A DNA stretch of 64,000 nt, taken from contig NZ_CP061171.1 of NCBI RefSeq assembly GCF_014692875.1, positions 2,666,001 through 2,730,000 on the forward strand. The letters run 5' to 3'. A program made the translations under genes and the position numbers. A model generated the notes under the pieces. That model made no database searches. It was not told the DNA's origin and saw nothing but the letters and a program-made list of their open reading frames with translations. Shown in pieces: positions 1 through 9,600 of the stretch (the first letter of the stretch is position 1; each line of letters starts with the position of its first letter). This DNA is from Pedobacter riviphilus. GTDB taxonomy: Bacteria; Bacteroidota; Bacteroidia; Sphingobacteriales; Sphingobacteriaceae.

Positions 1-215
1 TTAAGCTTGCGCGAAAAAAGAAACTTAAGTTAGGGAAGGATATAGGTCTCATCTCTTACAATGATACACTTGTGAAAGAAGTGCTTGAAGATGGTATTAC
101 GGTCATCTCAACTGATTTTGAGGCAATGGGTAAAACTGTTGCACAAGCCATCCTGGAAGAAAAAATCGTGATTAAGAGAAACCCGACAAAAGTTATTAAA
201 AGACATTCGCTCTAA
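1..215 (+). CDS. C-terminal part of a LacI/GntR-type transcriptional regulator (5' truncated by window edge)
   Basis: An open frame runs from the window edge to TAA at 213-215 (codons in register with position 3). It gives about 70 residues, including the segments DIGLISYNDT and GITVISTDFEAMG. This wording is typical of the end of the periplasmic-binding-protein-like sensor domain of LacI-family or GntR-fused sugar regulators in Bacteroidota, where the 'xISYNDTPL' strand lines the effector pocket. The DNA-binding part lies outside the window, so LacI and GntR types cannot be separated. A hairpin directly after the stop probably ends the transcript. The ligand is unknown. Confidence 0.65.
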   Translation, partial: KLARKKKLKLGKDIGLISYNDTLVKEVLEDGITVISTDFEAMGKTVAQAILEEKIVIKRNPTKVIKRHSL

Positions 216-219
216 AGAA

Positions 220-257
220 CCTGTTGATACACAAAACATATTGTGCATATCAACAGG
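220..257 (+). terminator. Hairpin after the regulator gene
   Basis: Perfect 10-bp inverted repeat, CCTGTTGATA (220-229) and TATCAACAGG (248-257), starting 4 bases after the upstream stop codon. There is a short mixed tail and a T-richer stretch further on. Probably an intrinsic terminator or an mRNA 3'-end stabiliser. Confidence 0.55.
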
Positions 258-376
258 GCAGCAGATTTTCTTATTTAATCAGTTTATTGGCATTGGTTTC
301 CGTTTTTAGGATCGGCCATAAATATCCTTTACATCTAATGGATATTCTATGCTAAAAAAACTTTTAAAATCGAATG

Positions 377-988
377 TTATTTCCGCACGCACCAGGTCGT
401 CATGGCCCTCATGTTCTGTACATTGGTAGTCTTGATGGGTTCGTGAAGCTGTCCCCCAAGTTTTTTGGTGAGCCTGGCCAGCATTTCCTGGTTGACTAAA
501 AAACGCTCTGATCCGTCTGGAAGAATGTACCTGCCATTCCCGATAAAACGGACCAGTGATTCAATACCGATTTCCGAGGCCAGCCGACAGAAGAAATATC
601 CACCGGGTTTAAGTACGCGCCACATGGAGCTTAACATCGCTTCAAAATGTTCCTGGTTTTCCGCAAAGTGGAGTACAGCAGAACTGATGACCAGATCAAA
701 ACTTTCATTTTCAAACGGCAATTGCTCTACAGCCGCTATCCTGAAATTTTCTTCGGGATTGATATGGGGAAAGGCACCGGCCAGATCTTTAAGCTGTGCT
801 ATCGCTTCAGGATTCTGATCTACCCCATAAACCTGTACACCACTTCTTAAAAAGTAAAGCAGGTTTCTTCCTGTTCCACATCCAGCATCCAAAACAGTCT
901 TGCACCCATCATAGGTGCCTTTTAGTAATTGGTCGAATAAATAAATATCAATGTTTCCGAAGGTTTCCCGTATATGCTCGCTTTTCAT
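377..988 (-). CDS. Class I SAM-dependent methyltransferase
   Basis: 203 residues. Motif I is clear at residues 32-40 (VLDAGCGTG), followed by an acidic strand-2 end (VYGVDQN, about 53-59). The motif IV/post-I region DLVISSAVLHF lies at about 98-108, and 'VLKPGGYFF' follows. These mark a Rossmann-fold methyltransferase (Methyltransf_11/25 type). The substrate is not evident. The 5' 300 nt and the upstream region recur at 2165-2505 as a truncated copy, so the duplication breakpoint lies inside this gene's sequence. The gene stands alone and points away from the membrane-protein gene on the plus strand. Confidence 0.8.
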   Translation of the reverse strand: MKSEHIRETFGNIDIYLFDQLLKGTYDGCKTVLDAGCGTGRNLLYFLRSGVQVYGVDQNPEAIAQLKDLAGAFPHINPEENFRIAAVEQLPFENESFDLVISSAVLHFAENQEHFEAMLSSMWRVLKPGGYFFCRLASEIGIESLVRFIGNGRYILPDGSERFLVNQEMLARLTKKLGGQLHEPIKTTNVQNMRAMTTWCVRK

Positions 989-1035
989 CTCTGGCGCAAA
1001 GATATTACAAATAGTCCGGGATGAAAATCATTGCC
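690..1035. repeat. Direct repeat copy 1 (methyltransferase 5' part plus upstream)
   Basis: About 346 bp recurring at 2165-2505 in the same orientation. The last 220 bp differ at only a few positions. Weaker similarity continues to about 1125 (matching about 2600). The copies flank the gene at 1141-2142. The length difference of 5 bp matches a 5-bp deletion in copy 2. Confidence 0.9.
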
Positions 1036-1140
1036 TTGACAAATCGCATCGTTAGACCAGGTTTTGTAATTAGAGCATCTCCCCTATCCCATTTACTTAA
1101 GCAGCCAGGTTCCGTTTTCCGAACAGTCATACTAATTTTG

Positions 1141-2142
1141 ATGTGGTTATTTTATAAAAGCTTATATTTAAGCTCTAAAACTAAACTGATGCTCACGATT
1201 ATTGTTCATATCGCTCTCGCAATTTTGCTCTTCTTTTTGGTCAATTGGATAGGCAAACATTCTATTTCTATCGGTTATATTGAGATCACTATCTTTAGCC
1301 AAAATGAAGACAGCCCTGCTTTCAACTTTCTAATAAGGGTATTGTCCCCTCAAGTTTTTTTAATTGTCGTTGCTAGTATTTTATATGGCTTTAATGCTGA
1401 CTATTTAGTCAAAGACATTTATCTTGTAAACGTGTATTATATTGCATTTAGGCTACTTGCCAGTATTGCTCTAGGAAGGCTATTATTGCTCAATTGGTAT
1501 AAACAAATTCTTTATTGGATTGCTATCATTTCGTTATCGTATGTACTCTACATTAATGTAATTCAATATAAAAAGAATATACTACCAGATTTATCGACTT
1601 TATCTAACGAACTTTGGATTGTGATTTTGGTATTCATTTACCAAGTTATGAACAACTTGGATTTTTCTTCTGCAAAACCGGCAGAACGTCGGGAGAAATA
1701 CATCCACAAAAATTACGATTTTCTCAAAAAAAAATATGGCAGTATAATCCATAGTATTACTCAAAACGAAGCTTTGGATATTATCGTTTACGCCATTTTA
1801 ATTTATGAGGACTTCAACCGTCCCCGTATTGTGCGATGGATTGAATATGTTGCTTTCTTTCTCAGCACAAAACCAAAAACACTCGGGATCATGCAATTCA
1901 GGACAAATAACTATATTGGAGATTCAGAGAGCGTTCGTTTAGGAACACAAAAGATCTTTAATAAATTTCAATCCTTAAAGCAATCTGCACAATGGTCTTT
2001 ATATGAAAACGATTACCAAGTTGCGAGGGATATCATCGCTGACTATAATGGAGGAGAGAGCTACGCCAATGAAGCCATTAATTTAATGCATAACGTCCAG
2101 AGGATGTTTTACCCGAACACCACAGATGAACTTTTAGTTTAG
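1141..2142 (+). CDS. Multi-pass membrane protein with a soluble C-terminal domain, function unknown (possibly lysozyme/transglycosylase-like)
   Basis: The open frame begins at 1021, but its first ~35 codons lie in DNA repeated at 2491-2600, where the frame stops after 13 codons. I therefore place the start at the ATG at 1141 (333 residues); ATG 1189 is also possible. Four or five hydrophobic segments fill the N-terminal half (for example IIVHIALAILLFFLVNWIG). A soluble C-terminal domain of about 150 residues follows. It contains IYEDFNRP, then KTLGIMQFRT, then a late YNGGESYA. A Glu-Asp pair followed by a glycine/Gln-rich strand recalls the GT51/lysozyme-like fold (E-D-x-x-F ... G-x-x-x-Q), but this is motif recall, not an alignment. 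It has no partner gene and sits between direct repeats, which suggests acquisition as a single cargo gene. Confidence 0.6.
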   Translation: MWLFYKSLYLSSKTKLMLTIIVHIALAILLFFLVNWIGKHSISIGYIEITIFSQNEDSPAFNFLIRVLSPQVFLIVVASILYGFNADYLVKDIYLVNVYYIAFRLLASIALGRLLLLNWYKQILYWIAIISLSYVLYINVIQYKKNILPDLSTLSNELWIVILVFIYQVMNNLDFSSAKPAERREKYIHKNYDFLKKKYGSIIHSITQNEALDIIVYAILIYEDFNRPRIVRWIEYVAFFLSTKPKTLGIMQFRTNNYIGDSESVRLGTQKIFNKFQSLKQSAQWSLYENDYQVARDIIADYNGGESYANEAINLMHNVQRMFYPNTTDELLV

Positions 2143-2164
2143 CTGATAAAGTTCAAACATCCTA

Positions 2165-2458
2165 ACCAGATCAAAACTTTCATTTTCAAACGGCAATTGT
2201 TCTACCTACTCTGAAGTTCTCTTCGGGATCGATATGAGGAAAGGCACTGGCCAGATTTTTAAGCTGTGCGATAGCTTCAGCGTTTTGATCTACCCCATAA
2301 ACCTGTACACCACCTCTTAAAAAGTAAAGCAGCTTTCTTCCTGTTCCACATCCAGCATCCAAAACAGTCTTGCACCCATCATAGGTGCCTTTTAGTAATT
2401 GGTCGAATAAATAAATATCAATGTTTCCGAAGGTTTCCCATATATGCTCGCTTTTCAT
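2165..2458 (-). pseudogene. Truncated methyltransferase copy
   Basis: The first ~79 codons match the intact methyltransferase at 377-988 almost exactly, including the VLDAGCGTG motif. Relative to that gene, 5 bases are missing near 2200, so the frame shifts and ends at 2186. Recognisable homology stops at 2165. Only the 5' half exists, so it cannot encode a complete fold. Confidence 0.85.
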
Positions 2459-2505
2459 CTCTGGCGCAAAGATATTACAAATAGTCCGGGATGAAAATCA
2501 TTGCC
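2165..2505. repeat. Direct repeat copy 2
   Basis: Partner of 690-1035, with the same orientation and a 5-bp internal deletion. Similarity decays over the following ~95 bp. Confidence 0.9.
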
Positions 2506-3355
2506 CCGAGAAATGACAGCGTTAGCACCTAGTCTTGTGCAATAGCGCATTGCCCCTATCCTATTTACTTTAGCGACTTAGTTTCGTTTTCCGGAAGAGC
2601 AAAAGACCCCAAGTCTATCAGCATCCCCAGGCCTAATGCTGCCCCTGTCTTTATCGATGGTACCTTACGCATAATAAGATAGCAGTTTCGGTTGGTTAAT
2701 GATCCTGTTATTTCCAATAGGCATCGGTAAATTTTTCCAGAAAGTATTTACTAAATTCATTTTGCAAATTATATGACGAAAAATTATCATCTTGTATTTT
2801 CCATCTGCGTTCACCAAAACCTTCTGCGCTACTGCAAACCCATACTTGGATAAGCGACAGCCCGCAAAAAATCGCCTTCTCAAATATTCACTCATCAAAT
2901 ATCAGATCCTAAATGGCTTAATATTCAGCAAGTTATCAACACACGAGCGAGATAACCACCGATGTTATTTTAGTTTTTGCATTGCTGCTTTTTTGATGTA
3001 AAAATCTGATTAACAGATTTAGAGTATAGGGATTGCACGGAAACCTTTAGGTAATCCAAAAAGAAATTATTATTTACTATTCCTATCATGTATAAACATA
3101 GCCCCATCGGGAAAAAGCAAGCATCGTTTCAGAACAAAAGATACAGCAGATGCACATGCACAGGCGCGGAAGATAACAGCCAAATTTATCTCAAAACTGT
3201 AAACCTATGTTAGTTGTTAGTAGAAGACAGTAGCATTAACGATTCGCGAAGACTGACATTGCTGCCCAATTTATTCAACTTTTAGCCTAAAAAATCATTA
3301 TTTAAATTAAGTAGTTATTCACCATTTGTAAAGTATCACATAAAAAAAGGAAAAT
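2506..3355. other. 850-bp stretch without a recognisable gene
   Basis: Short open frames exist on both strands (77 codons at 2665-2898 minus is the longest), but none shows a known motif and they overlap one another. The first ~95 bp continue the weaker part of the direct repeat. The rest may be decayed coding DNA, but I cannot name a parent gene. Confidence 0.5.
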
Positions 3356-4123
3356 ATGCCCTGGGATCCAGAAATTTACAACAAGTTCAAAGACATCCGT
3401 TACCAGCCATTTTTCGATTTAGCGGATTTTATCCAGCCTGCTGAAAAAATGAAAGCAATTGATCTTGGCTGTGGTACGGGTGAGCAGACAGCCATCCTGA
3501 CTGAAAAATTTGAACAGGCCTTTTTTCTGGGCGTTGATACTTCTGCCGAAATGCTGAGGCAGTCCAACGCGCTGGAAAGCGATCGACTGCATTTCCGACA
3601 GTCGTCTACGGAGGAGGTAAACAGAAGTACTGAAAAATGGGACCTAATCTTCAGCAATGCTGCCCTGCAATGGTCTGATGATCACCAGCAACTTTTTCCG
3701 GGACTGATCCAAAAGCTCCATACCGGAGGGCAATTTGCTGTGCAGATGCCGGTACAGAAGGAAAATTTACTTAACAAAATACTTTTCGAACTTATACAGG
3801 AATCTCCTTTTGAAGATTTTCTGAAAGGCTGGAAGCGGGCTTCCCCAGTATTGAGCATGGATGAATACGCGCAAATATTTTTTGACCAGGGGTTGGAGGA
3901 TATCCAGGTCGTTCAAAAAGTCTACCCCATTATTGCCAGCGATTACCAAACGCTATATAATTTTATTTCCGGCTCTTCGTTAATCCCATATCTGGAGCGC
4001 CTTGAAGGGGAACAAAAAGAGTTTTTTATCCGTACCTATCAAGAGAGGATCGCAAAACATTTCCCGAAACTTCCTGCCATTTATCCTTTTAAACGATTAC
4101 TTTTATACGGTAAAAAAGCTTGA
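3356..4123 (+). CDS. tam: Trans-aconitate 2-methyltransferase
   Basis: 255 residues, the usual length of Tam. It starts MPWDPEIYNKF, close to the typical 'W(D/N)PxxYxxF' N-terminus. It has motif I at 36-43 (DLGCGTGE), the GVDTSAEML strand (about 59-67), and NAALQW (101-106), a Tam hallmark. The family moves a methyl group from SAM to trans-aconitate, a spontaneous by-product that inhibits aconitase, in the cytoplasm. The product identity rests on these motifs; a related malonyl-ACP O-methyltransferase-like enzyme is less likely. Downstream lies a decayed AraC-type regulator on the opposite strand. Confidence 0.82.
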   Translation: MPWDPEIYNKFKDIRYQPFFDLADFIQPAEKMKAIDLGCGTGEQTAILTEKFEQAFFLGVDTSAEMLRQSNALESDRLHFRQSSTEEVNRSTEKWDLIFSNAALQWSDDHQQLFPGLIQKLHTGGQFAVQMPVQKENLLNKILFELIQESPFEDFLKGWKRASPVLSMDEYAQIFFDQGLEDIQVVQKVYPIIASDYQTLYNFISGSSLIPYLERLEGEQKEFFIRTYQERIAKHFPKLPAIYPFKRLLLYGKKA

Positions 4124-4155
4124 TTATTCACGAAAGACTTCAGCAATTAAATACT

Positions 4156-4330
4156 TTAGTTTCGATCCAGTAATTGTGTTGGAGGGTATCCAAAGTCTTT
4201 TTTAAGGACATAGGAAAAGTGAGAAATGTTTCCAAAGCCAACCTAAAAAAATTTGCCTGTCACTTTTGCTCCTCTACAACATGTTGTGGGCGAATTTAAG
4301 ACGTTGTTTTAGCCACCTTTGCGGGGTGGA
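4156..4330 (-). pseudogene. Remnant of an AraC-family transcriptional regulator (C-terminal HTH)
   Basis: Read on the minus strand, two frames together spell the second helix-turn-helix of an AraC/XylS regulator. The upstream fragment is TPQRWLKQRLKFAHNML followed by a stop. In another frame comes VGFGNISHFSYVLKKDFG, then YPPTQLLDRN and a TAA stop at 4156-4158. An in-frame TAG directly precedes the second fragment. The 'VGF..xSHFSxxFKxxFGxxP' signature is diagnostic of the family. No intact N-terminal part was found between here and 4554. The rest of 4331-4554 shows nothing recognisable. Confidence 0.72.
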
Positions 4331-4554
4331 TTAACGAGCAAAAAAATTGGACGGAAAATTCTGCCCCTGATACCCGGACCTCCGGAAAAATGGGCATCGT
4401 AAGTCACCGGATTCGTGAAGACCGTGCAGTTATGGTTATACTTAACCAATTTCTTCAGGTGCAGCTTTTAAAGGGGGACAATTTAGGTGAATGACGTTAT
4501 TGCACCTTTACAGCAGATTATTCTATATTTTCTTCTATATTCGTTTTATAAACT

Positions 4555-5148
4555 ATGCCATCCCTAAACCATGTACCAGATATCGAACTGATCTTGCTGA
4601 TAAACCAGGAAGATGAGCAGGCATTTACCGAAATTTACAACCGTTATTGGGAAAAGATGGCATCTTATGCGGTGAGGTTAACCAAATCGGAGGAGGAAGC
4701 TGCTGATATAGTGCAGGAAATCTTTGTATCGATCTGGAACAGAAGGACTACCTTAGTGGTTAAAAGTACTTTAGGGGCTTATCTTATTCGCAGCACCCGT
4801 AATTTATGCTTACGGTATATCGAAAGAAATATCCACAACAGTGATTTTTTAGATAAAATAAACGAACAAGCGGTTGATAATAGCCTGAATATTGAAGAAA
4901 GCATCTCGTTAAAAGAATTACAGGGAAATATTGATCTGGGGATTGCCAAATTGCCTAAAAAAATGCGCGAAGTTTATCTTTTGAGCCGCGATGAACAATT
5001 GTCGTACCGCGAAATAGCCAAAAAACTCAATATTGCTGAAGGGACAGTTAAAAAACAGGTAAGCAATGCGATCAAAATAATAGCCGATTCTCTAAATGGC
5101 AAGCTCTCAGCTACCATGATGGCCATATTTTTACACCTTTTAAAGTGA
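4555..5148 (+). CDS. ECF RNA polymerase sigma-70 factor (FecI-like)
   Basis: 197 residues. Region 2 is recognisable at about residues 20-85 (DEQAFTEIYNRYW ... ADIVQEIFVSIWNRR) and region 4 at about 130-180 (LPKKMREVYLLSRDEQLSYREIAKKLNIAEGTVKKQV). This is the sigma-70 expansion typical of Bacteroidota. In FecI-FecR systems it redirects RNA polymerase to the linked outer-membrane transporter genes when FecR relays substrate binding. It is followed by fecR-like, susC-like and susD-like genes on the same strand, which fits that role. The C-terminal hydrophobic tail (MAIFLHLLK) is usual for this group. Confidence 0.9.
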   Translation: MPSLNHVPDIELILLINQEDEQAFTEIYNRYWEKMASYAVRLTKSEEEAADIVQEIFVSIWNRRTTLVVKSTLGAYLIRSTRNLCLRYIERNIHNSDFLDKINEQAVDNSLNIEESISLKELQGNIDLGIAKLPKKMREVYLLSRDEQLSYREIAKKLNIAEGTVKKQVSNAIKIIADSLNGKLSATMMAIFLHLLK

Positions 5149-5247
5149 TAAAAAACTTTTTTTATTTTTTTTTAAATAAATCTACCACCAAAACCGCTTT
5201 TTCGGAATATCTATTTGTAAGTCACACTCAATGCGCTTCAAAAACCT

Positions 5248-6402
5248 ATGAAAACCGAACAGGCAAAACAATTAATACAGCATTATTTAGATGGAACAGC
5301 TTCTGCAAAAGAAGTGTATCTGGTTGATTCTTTTGTGGAGCAGCAGTTACTGGAAAATATTTGGAATGCCGATGAAGCGCAAAAAGCGGTTTTTGGCGAA
5401 AAGTTGAAAGCACGCATTGATGCACAAAGGTTAAAAGGGGAAGACAACAGGCAAAACCAGGTGGTAAGACCTAAAACGATTACCCGGCGCCTGTGGATCA
5501 TCGCCGCTTCGGCAGCAGTGCTGGCTTTATGTTTAATGGGTAGCTTGTTTGCGATCAAGAACAGGACTGAAGACCGGTCAGAGCGCTATGCCAACGATGT
5601 GGCACCTGGTGGTAACCGCGCCATTTTAACGCTTGCCGATGGTCGCAAGATCGATTTATCAGATAGTAAAACCGGAGAACTGGCCATTACAAAAGGACTA
5701 AACGTCAAAAAGGCTGCGGACGGCTTACTGATTTTTTCTGTTATTGATAATGGAGGAGCAAAAGAGGAAGGAAGAAATAATACCGTAACGACCCCGTCAG
5801 GTGGCCAGTATCAGGTAAAACTGCCCGATGGCACCCTGGTATGGTTAAATGCAGAAACGAAATTCACCTTTCCGAGTCATTTTAGCGAAAAAAACAGGCG
5901 GGTAGAACTGGATGGAGAAGCCTATTTTGAAGTGAGCAAAGATAAAAACCACCCTTTTATTGTTAAGAGCAAAAAACAGGAGGTAGAAGTTTTAGGTACG
6001 CATTTCAACATTAACAGCTATGAGAACAGTTTAGGCACCAAAACAACACTTTTAGAAGGCTCGGTAAAAGTAAAAGGAACAAGAGGTGAAAAGATAATTG
6101 CCCCAGGTGAGCAATCGGTACTGTATGGCAATACCATTGAGGTAAATGCAGTAGACCCGACATTTGCCATCGATTGGAAAAATGGCGAGTTCAGGTTTAA
6201 AAACGAACCTTTACCCAGTATCATGCAGAAACTATCGCGGTGGTACAGTGTTCAGTTTGTGATGAATGTTCATTCTGAGCAAATGCCTTCTTTTTCGGGC
6301 TCGGTATCGCGTTTTGATAACATTTCTGAAGTGCTTAAAATGCTCGAAGAAACAGGAAATATTAAATTTTATATCAACGGTAAGGTAATAACCGTAAAGT
6401 AA
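5248..6402 (+). CDS. FecR-family anti-sigma factor / sigma regulator
   Basis: 384 residues. An N-terminal cytoplasmic region (1-80) is followed by one membrane segment (about 81-104, LWIIAASAAVLALCLMGSLF). The periplasmic FecR domain contains TPSGGQYQVKLPDGTLVWLN (about 180-200) and VEVLGTHFNI. The C-terminal DUF4974-like domain ends in GKVITVK. The protein holds its sigma factor until the TonB-linked receptor's N-terminal signalling domain contacts it. It lies 99 nt after the sigma gene and upstream of a SusC protein that has an STN domain, which is the expected partner. Confidence 0.92.
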   Translation: MKTEQAKQLIQHYLDGTASAKEVYLVDSFVEQQLLENIWNADEAQKAVFGEKLKARIDAQRLKGEDNRQNQVVRPKTITRRLWIIAASAAVLALCLMGSLFAIKNRTEDRSERYANDVAPGGNRAILTLADGRKIDLSDSKTGELAITKGLNVKKAADGLLIFSVIDNGGAKEEGRNNTVTTPSGGQYQVKLPDGTLVWLNAETKFTFPSHFSEKNRRVELDGEAYFEVSKDKNHPFIVKSKKQEVEVLGTHFNINSYENSLGTKTTLLEGSVKVKGTRGEKIIAPGEQSVLYGNTIEVNAVDPTFAIDWKNGEFRFKNEPLPSIMQKLSRWYSVQFVMNVHSEQMPSFSGSVSRFDNISEVLKMLEETGNIKFYINGKVITVK

Positions 6403-6622
6403 TATTGCCAACAGCCTTAACCACGCTGTTTAAATAAATCAATATCAACTAAAACCAGAAAAAAATGAAGAAACCACTACAGGAACAGCGTTAAATAACA
6501 CAATAGGTTTAGAAGAAAAAACCATGGAAGTGTTGGAAGCACGACCATGGCTATGATCTGAGTTAACCTTTTAAAAACGAATTCTAAGGTCCATTTACGC
6601 ATTAACCCAAACAAACGAAAGT

Positions 6623-9600
6623 ATGAATATTTATCCTTTTTATCAAGGAAGGCATTCGGCATGCCTTCCTAAAAAAATCCTGTTAATTATGAAACTCACC
6701 ATCATCATCATGACGACTTTACTCATGCATGTTAGTGCCAGTAGTTTCTCGCAAAAACTCACCTATGCGGCTAAAAACATAACCGTAGACCGGGTTTTTA
6801 AAGAAATAGAAAAGCAAACCAACTACAGGGTATTGTACGCCACCAGTACGCTGAACGATGCGGCAAAGGTGAACGTAAACTTTAAAAATACGCCACTCAA
6901 AGAGGTAATCGAATACCTTTTAAAAGATCAGCAGTTAACCTACAACATTGAGCAAAATACAGTACTGATTAAGAAGCAAGAGCGCTCATTTATTGAGAAA
7001 ATAGCTTCAGTTTTTACTTCATCGCGCTTTAACGGCCGGATTGTTGACGAAAACAATGTACCACTTGTGGGTGCAACCATTACCGTTAAGGGCAGTAAAA
7101 AGTATGCCTTAAGTGGATCCACTGGAGCATTCGTCCTCGATCTGGAAGAAAATGATGTGCTGGTTATTTCTTACATTGGCTACGAAACCAAAGAACTGAA
7201 AATAACACGCGGTTTATTGCAGAGTGGTGTAGCCAGTTTGCTCGATATTAAATTAAGCCCTTCGGCTTCGTCTTTAGATCAGGTGCAGGTAGTTGGTTAT
7301 GGTAGTACCACCAAACGCAATAATACAGGTGCAGTGAGTTCGATCACTGCCGAAGAGATAGGTAAACAAACGGTAGAAAACCCCTTACTGGCGCTGCAAG
7401 GCCGCATTGCCGGTGTGCAGATTACGCAGGATAACGGTTTGCCAGGTGCTGCTGCCCGGATGAATATCCGTGGCGCATTTACTGGCGTATCTGGGGCAGG
7501 TTATATTCCATTGTACATTATTGATGGTGTTCCTTTTACCTTATTTAATGGTGCCCAGCCGGCTACCGATAATCTGAATGCTAACGGAGTAAGCGCTGCA
7601 AACGGCGGTGTGAGTCCGTTCAGTATCATTGCACCTGAAGATATTGAACGTATTGATATTTTGAAAGATGCGGATGCAACTGCCATTTACGGTTCGCGCG
7701 GATCAAATGGCGTGGTATTAATTACTACCAAAAAAGGAAGTAAAGGTAAAACGGCTTTTAATTTCAATGTGAATTCGGGTGTAAGCAATGTGGCCAATTA
7801 TATCCCGATGATGAATACGCAAGAATACCTGGCTACCCGTAGGGCTGCCTTTGCACGTTCGGGCGTTACCCCAACCACTGCCAATGCCTTAGATTTAACG
7901 GTGTGGGACCAGAATGCCTATACCGACTGGCAAAAATACTTTATTGGCCATACCGGGCATACCACTAATGCTACCGGATCAGTTTCTGGAGGCAATGCAC
8001 AAAATTCCTTCCTGTTTTCTTCAACCTACCGTAAGCAAAGCACTGTTTTTGGAGGTGATTTTGGCGCCACCACTTTTTCAAGCAGGTTAAACGCTGGTCA
8101 CAAAAGTAGCGATGGCCGCTTTAATATAGATGGTTCGGTAAACTATACTTATATGAAAAACCTGTTGCCCTCTACCGATTTGAGTACCATTTACAATCTG
8201 GCGCCTAACTATCCCTTGTACAATGCCAACGGTAGTGTAAACTGGACATCTACCAGTCCCCTTTCTTACAGCCCTAAAACAACCAATGCACAAACCACTA
8301 ATTTGTTCAGTAATGTAAACCTTTCGTACCGCATTATCGATGGTTTGGTGGTTAAAGCCAATTTGGGTTACACCTCAACCCGTTTAAAACAACAGCAAAT
8401 TAACCCGGCCAGTTCGCAAAATCCGGCTACTGCGCAGGTAAGTTCGCTAAGGTATACTGATAATGATAACAACAATTACATTATTGAGCCCCAGGCGGTG
8501 TACACCACCAAAATTGGAGAAGGTAACCTCGAAGCTTTAATCGGTACCACTTTTCAGCAGACTAAAGCAACAGGGATCTTTTTAACCGGTACTGGATTTA
8601 ACAATGAAAAGCTGATCAACTCATTGTCAAGTGCTTCTTCGGTGGTTACCTCTTACAGTGCCGATGCGATATACAGTTACACTGCAATTTTTGGCCGCTT
8701 AAATTACAACTGGCAGGGCAAGTACATTGTTGATGGAACCTTCAGACGCGACGGTTCATCACGTTTTGGGGGTAACAACAAATTTGGGAATTTTGGTGCT
8801 GTAGGGGCATCATGGATTTTTACCCAGGAAGATTTTATGAAGAACCTTAGCTTTTTAAGCTTTGGTAAATTAAGGGCCAGTTATGGTATTACCGGTAACG
8901 ATCAGATCCCGAATTACGGCTACCTGTCACTTTATACCTCTACTGGTTCTAGCAATGTTTACGATGGGGTAAGTACTTATGTTCCTTCGAGTATTCAAAA
9001 CCCTGATTTAAAATGGGAGACCAATAAGAAACTGGATATAGCAGTAGAATTGGGTTTCTTAAACGATCGGATTTTGCTAAAAGCTGATTATTACCGAAAC
9101 CGTGTTTCTAACCTGCTAAACTTTATTACTATCCCCTCTCAAACAGGTTCAACGGGTTATACAGCCAATTTAAATGCTACGGTACAAACCAAAGGTTTTG
9201 AATTTGAGTTGAATACCATTAATGTAATAGCCGGCGGTTTTAAATGGAATACCAACCTGAATTTAACCATCAGCCGCAATAAATTACTGGCTTTTGATAA
9301 TCTCGAAAATACTTTTTATGCCAGTTCTTATATTATCGGACAACCAACTGATATCAGGAAGTTTTATAAATATACAGGCGTTAACCCGGCAACAGGTTTA
9401 CCGACTTACCAGGATTTAAATGGCGATGGCAGCATTAGTTTTGCTGGCGATAGGTATGTGGGCTATTATGGCCATCCTTACTTTGCCGGCATGAACAATA
9501 GCCTAAGCTATAAAGGTTTTGCACTCGATTTTATGTTCCAGTACAATCATCGTTACGGCATATTAAATTCGACCTTAAGCTCAAGCCCTGCTGGTATTAA

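Noticed and set aside
377..2458. Restriction-modification system built around the methyltransferase copies
   Set aside because: The methyltransferase lacks the NPPY/DPPY or PC motifs of DNA methyltransferases and resembles small-molecule enzymes; no endonuclease is present.
2665..2898. 77-residue minus-strand protein, and a 35-residue frame below it
   Set aside because: No motif, no recognised family, overlapping frames of similar length on both strands; not enough to call a gene.
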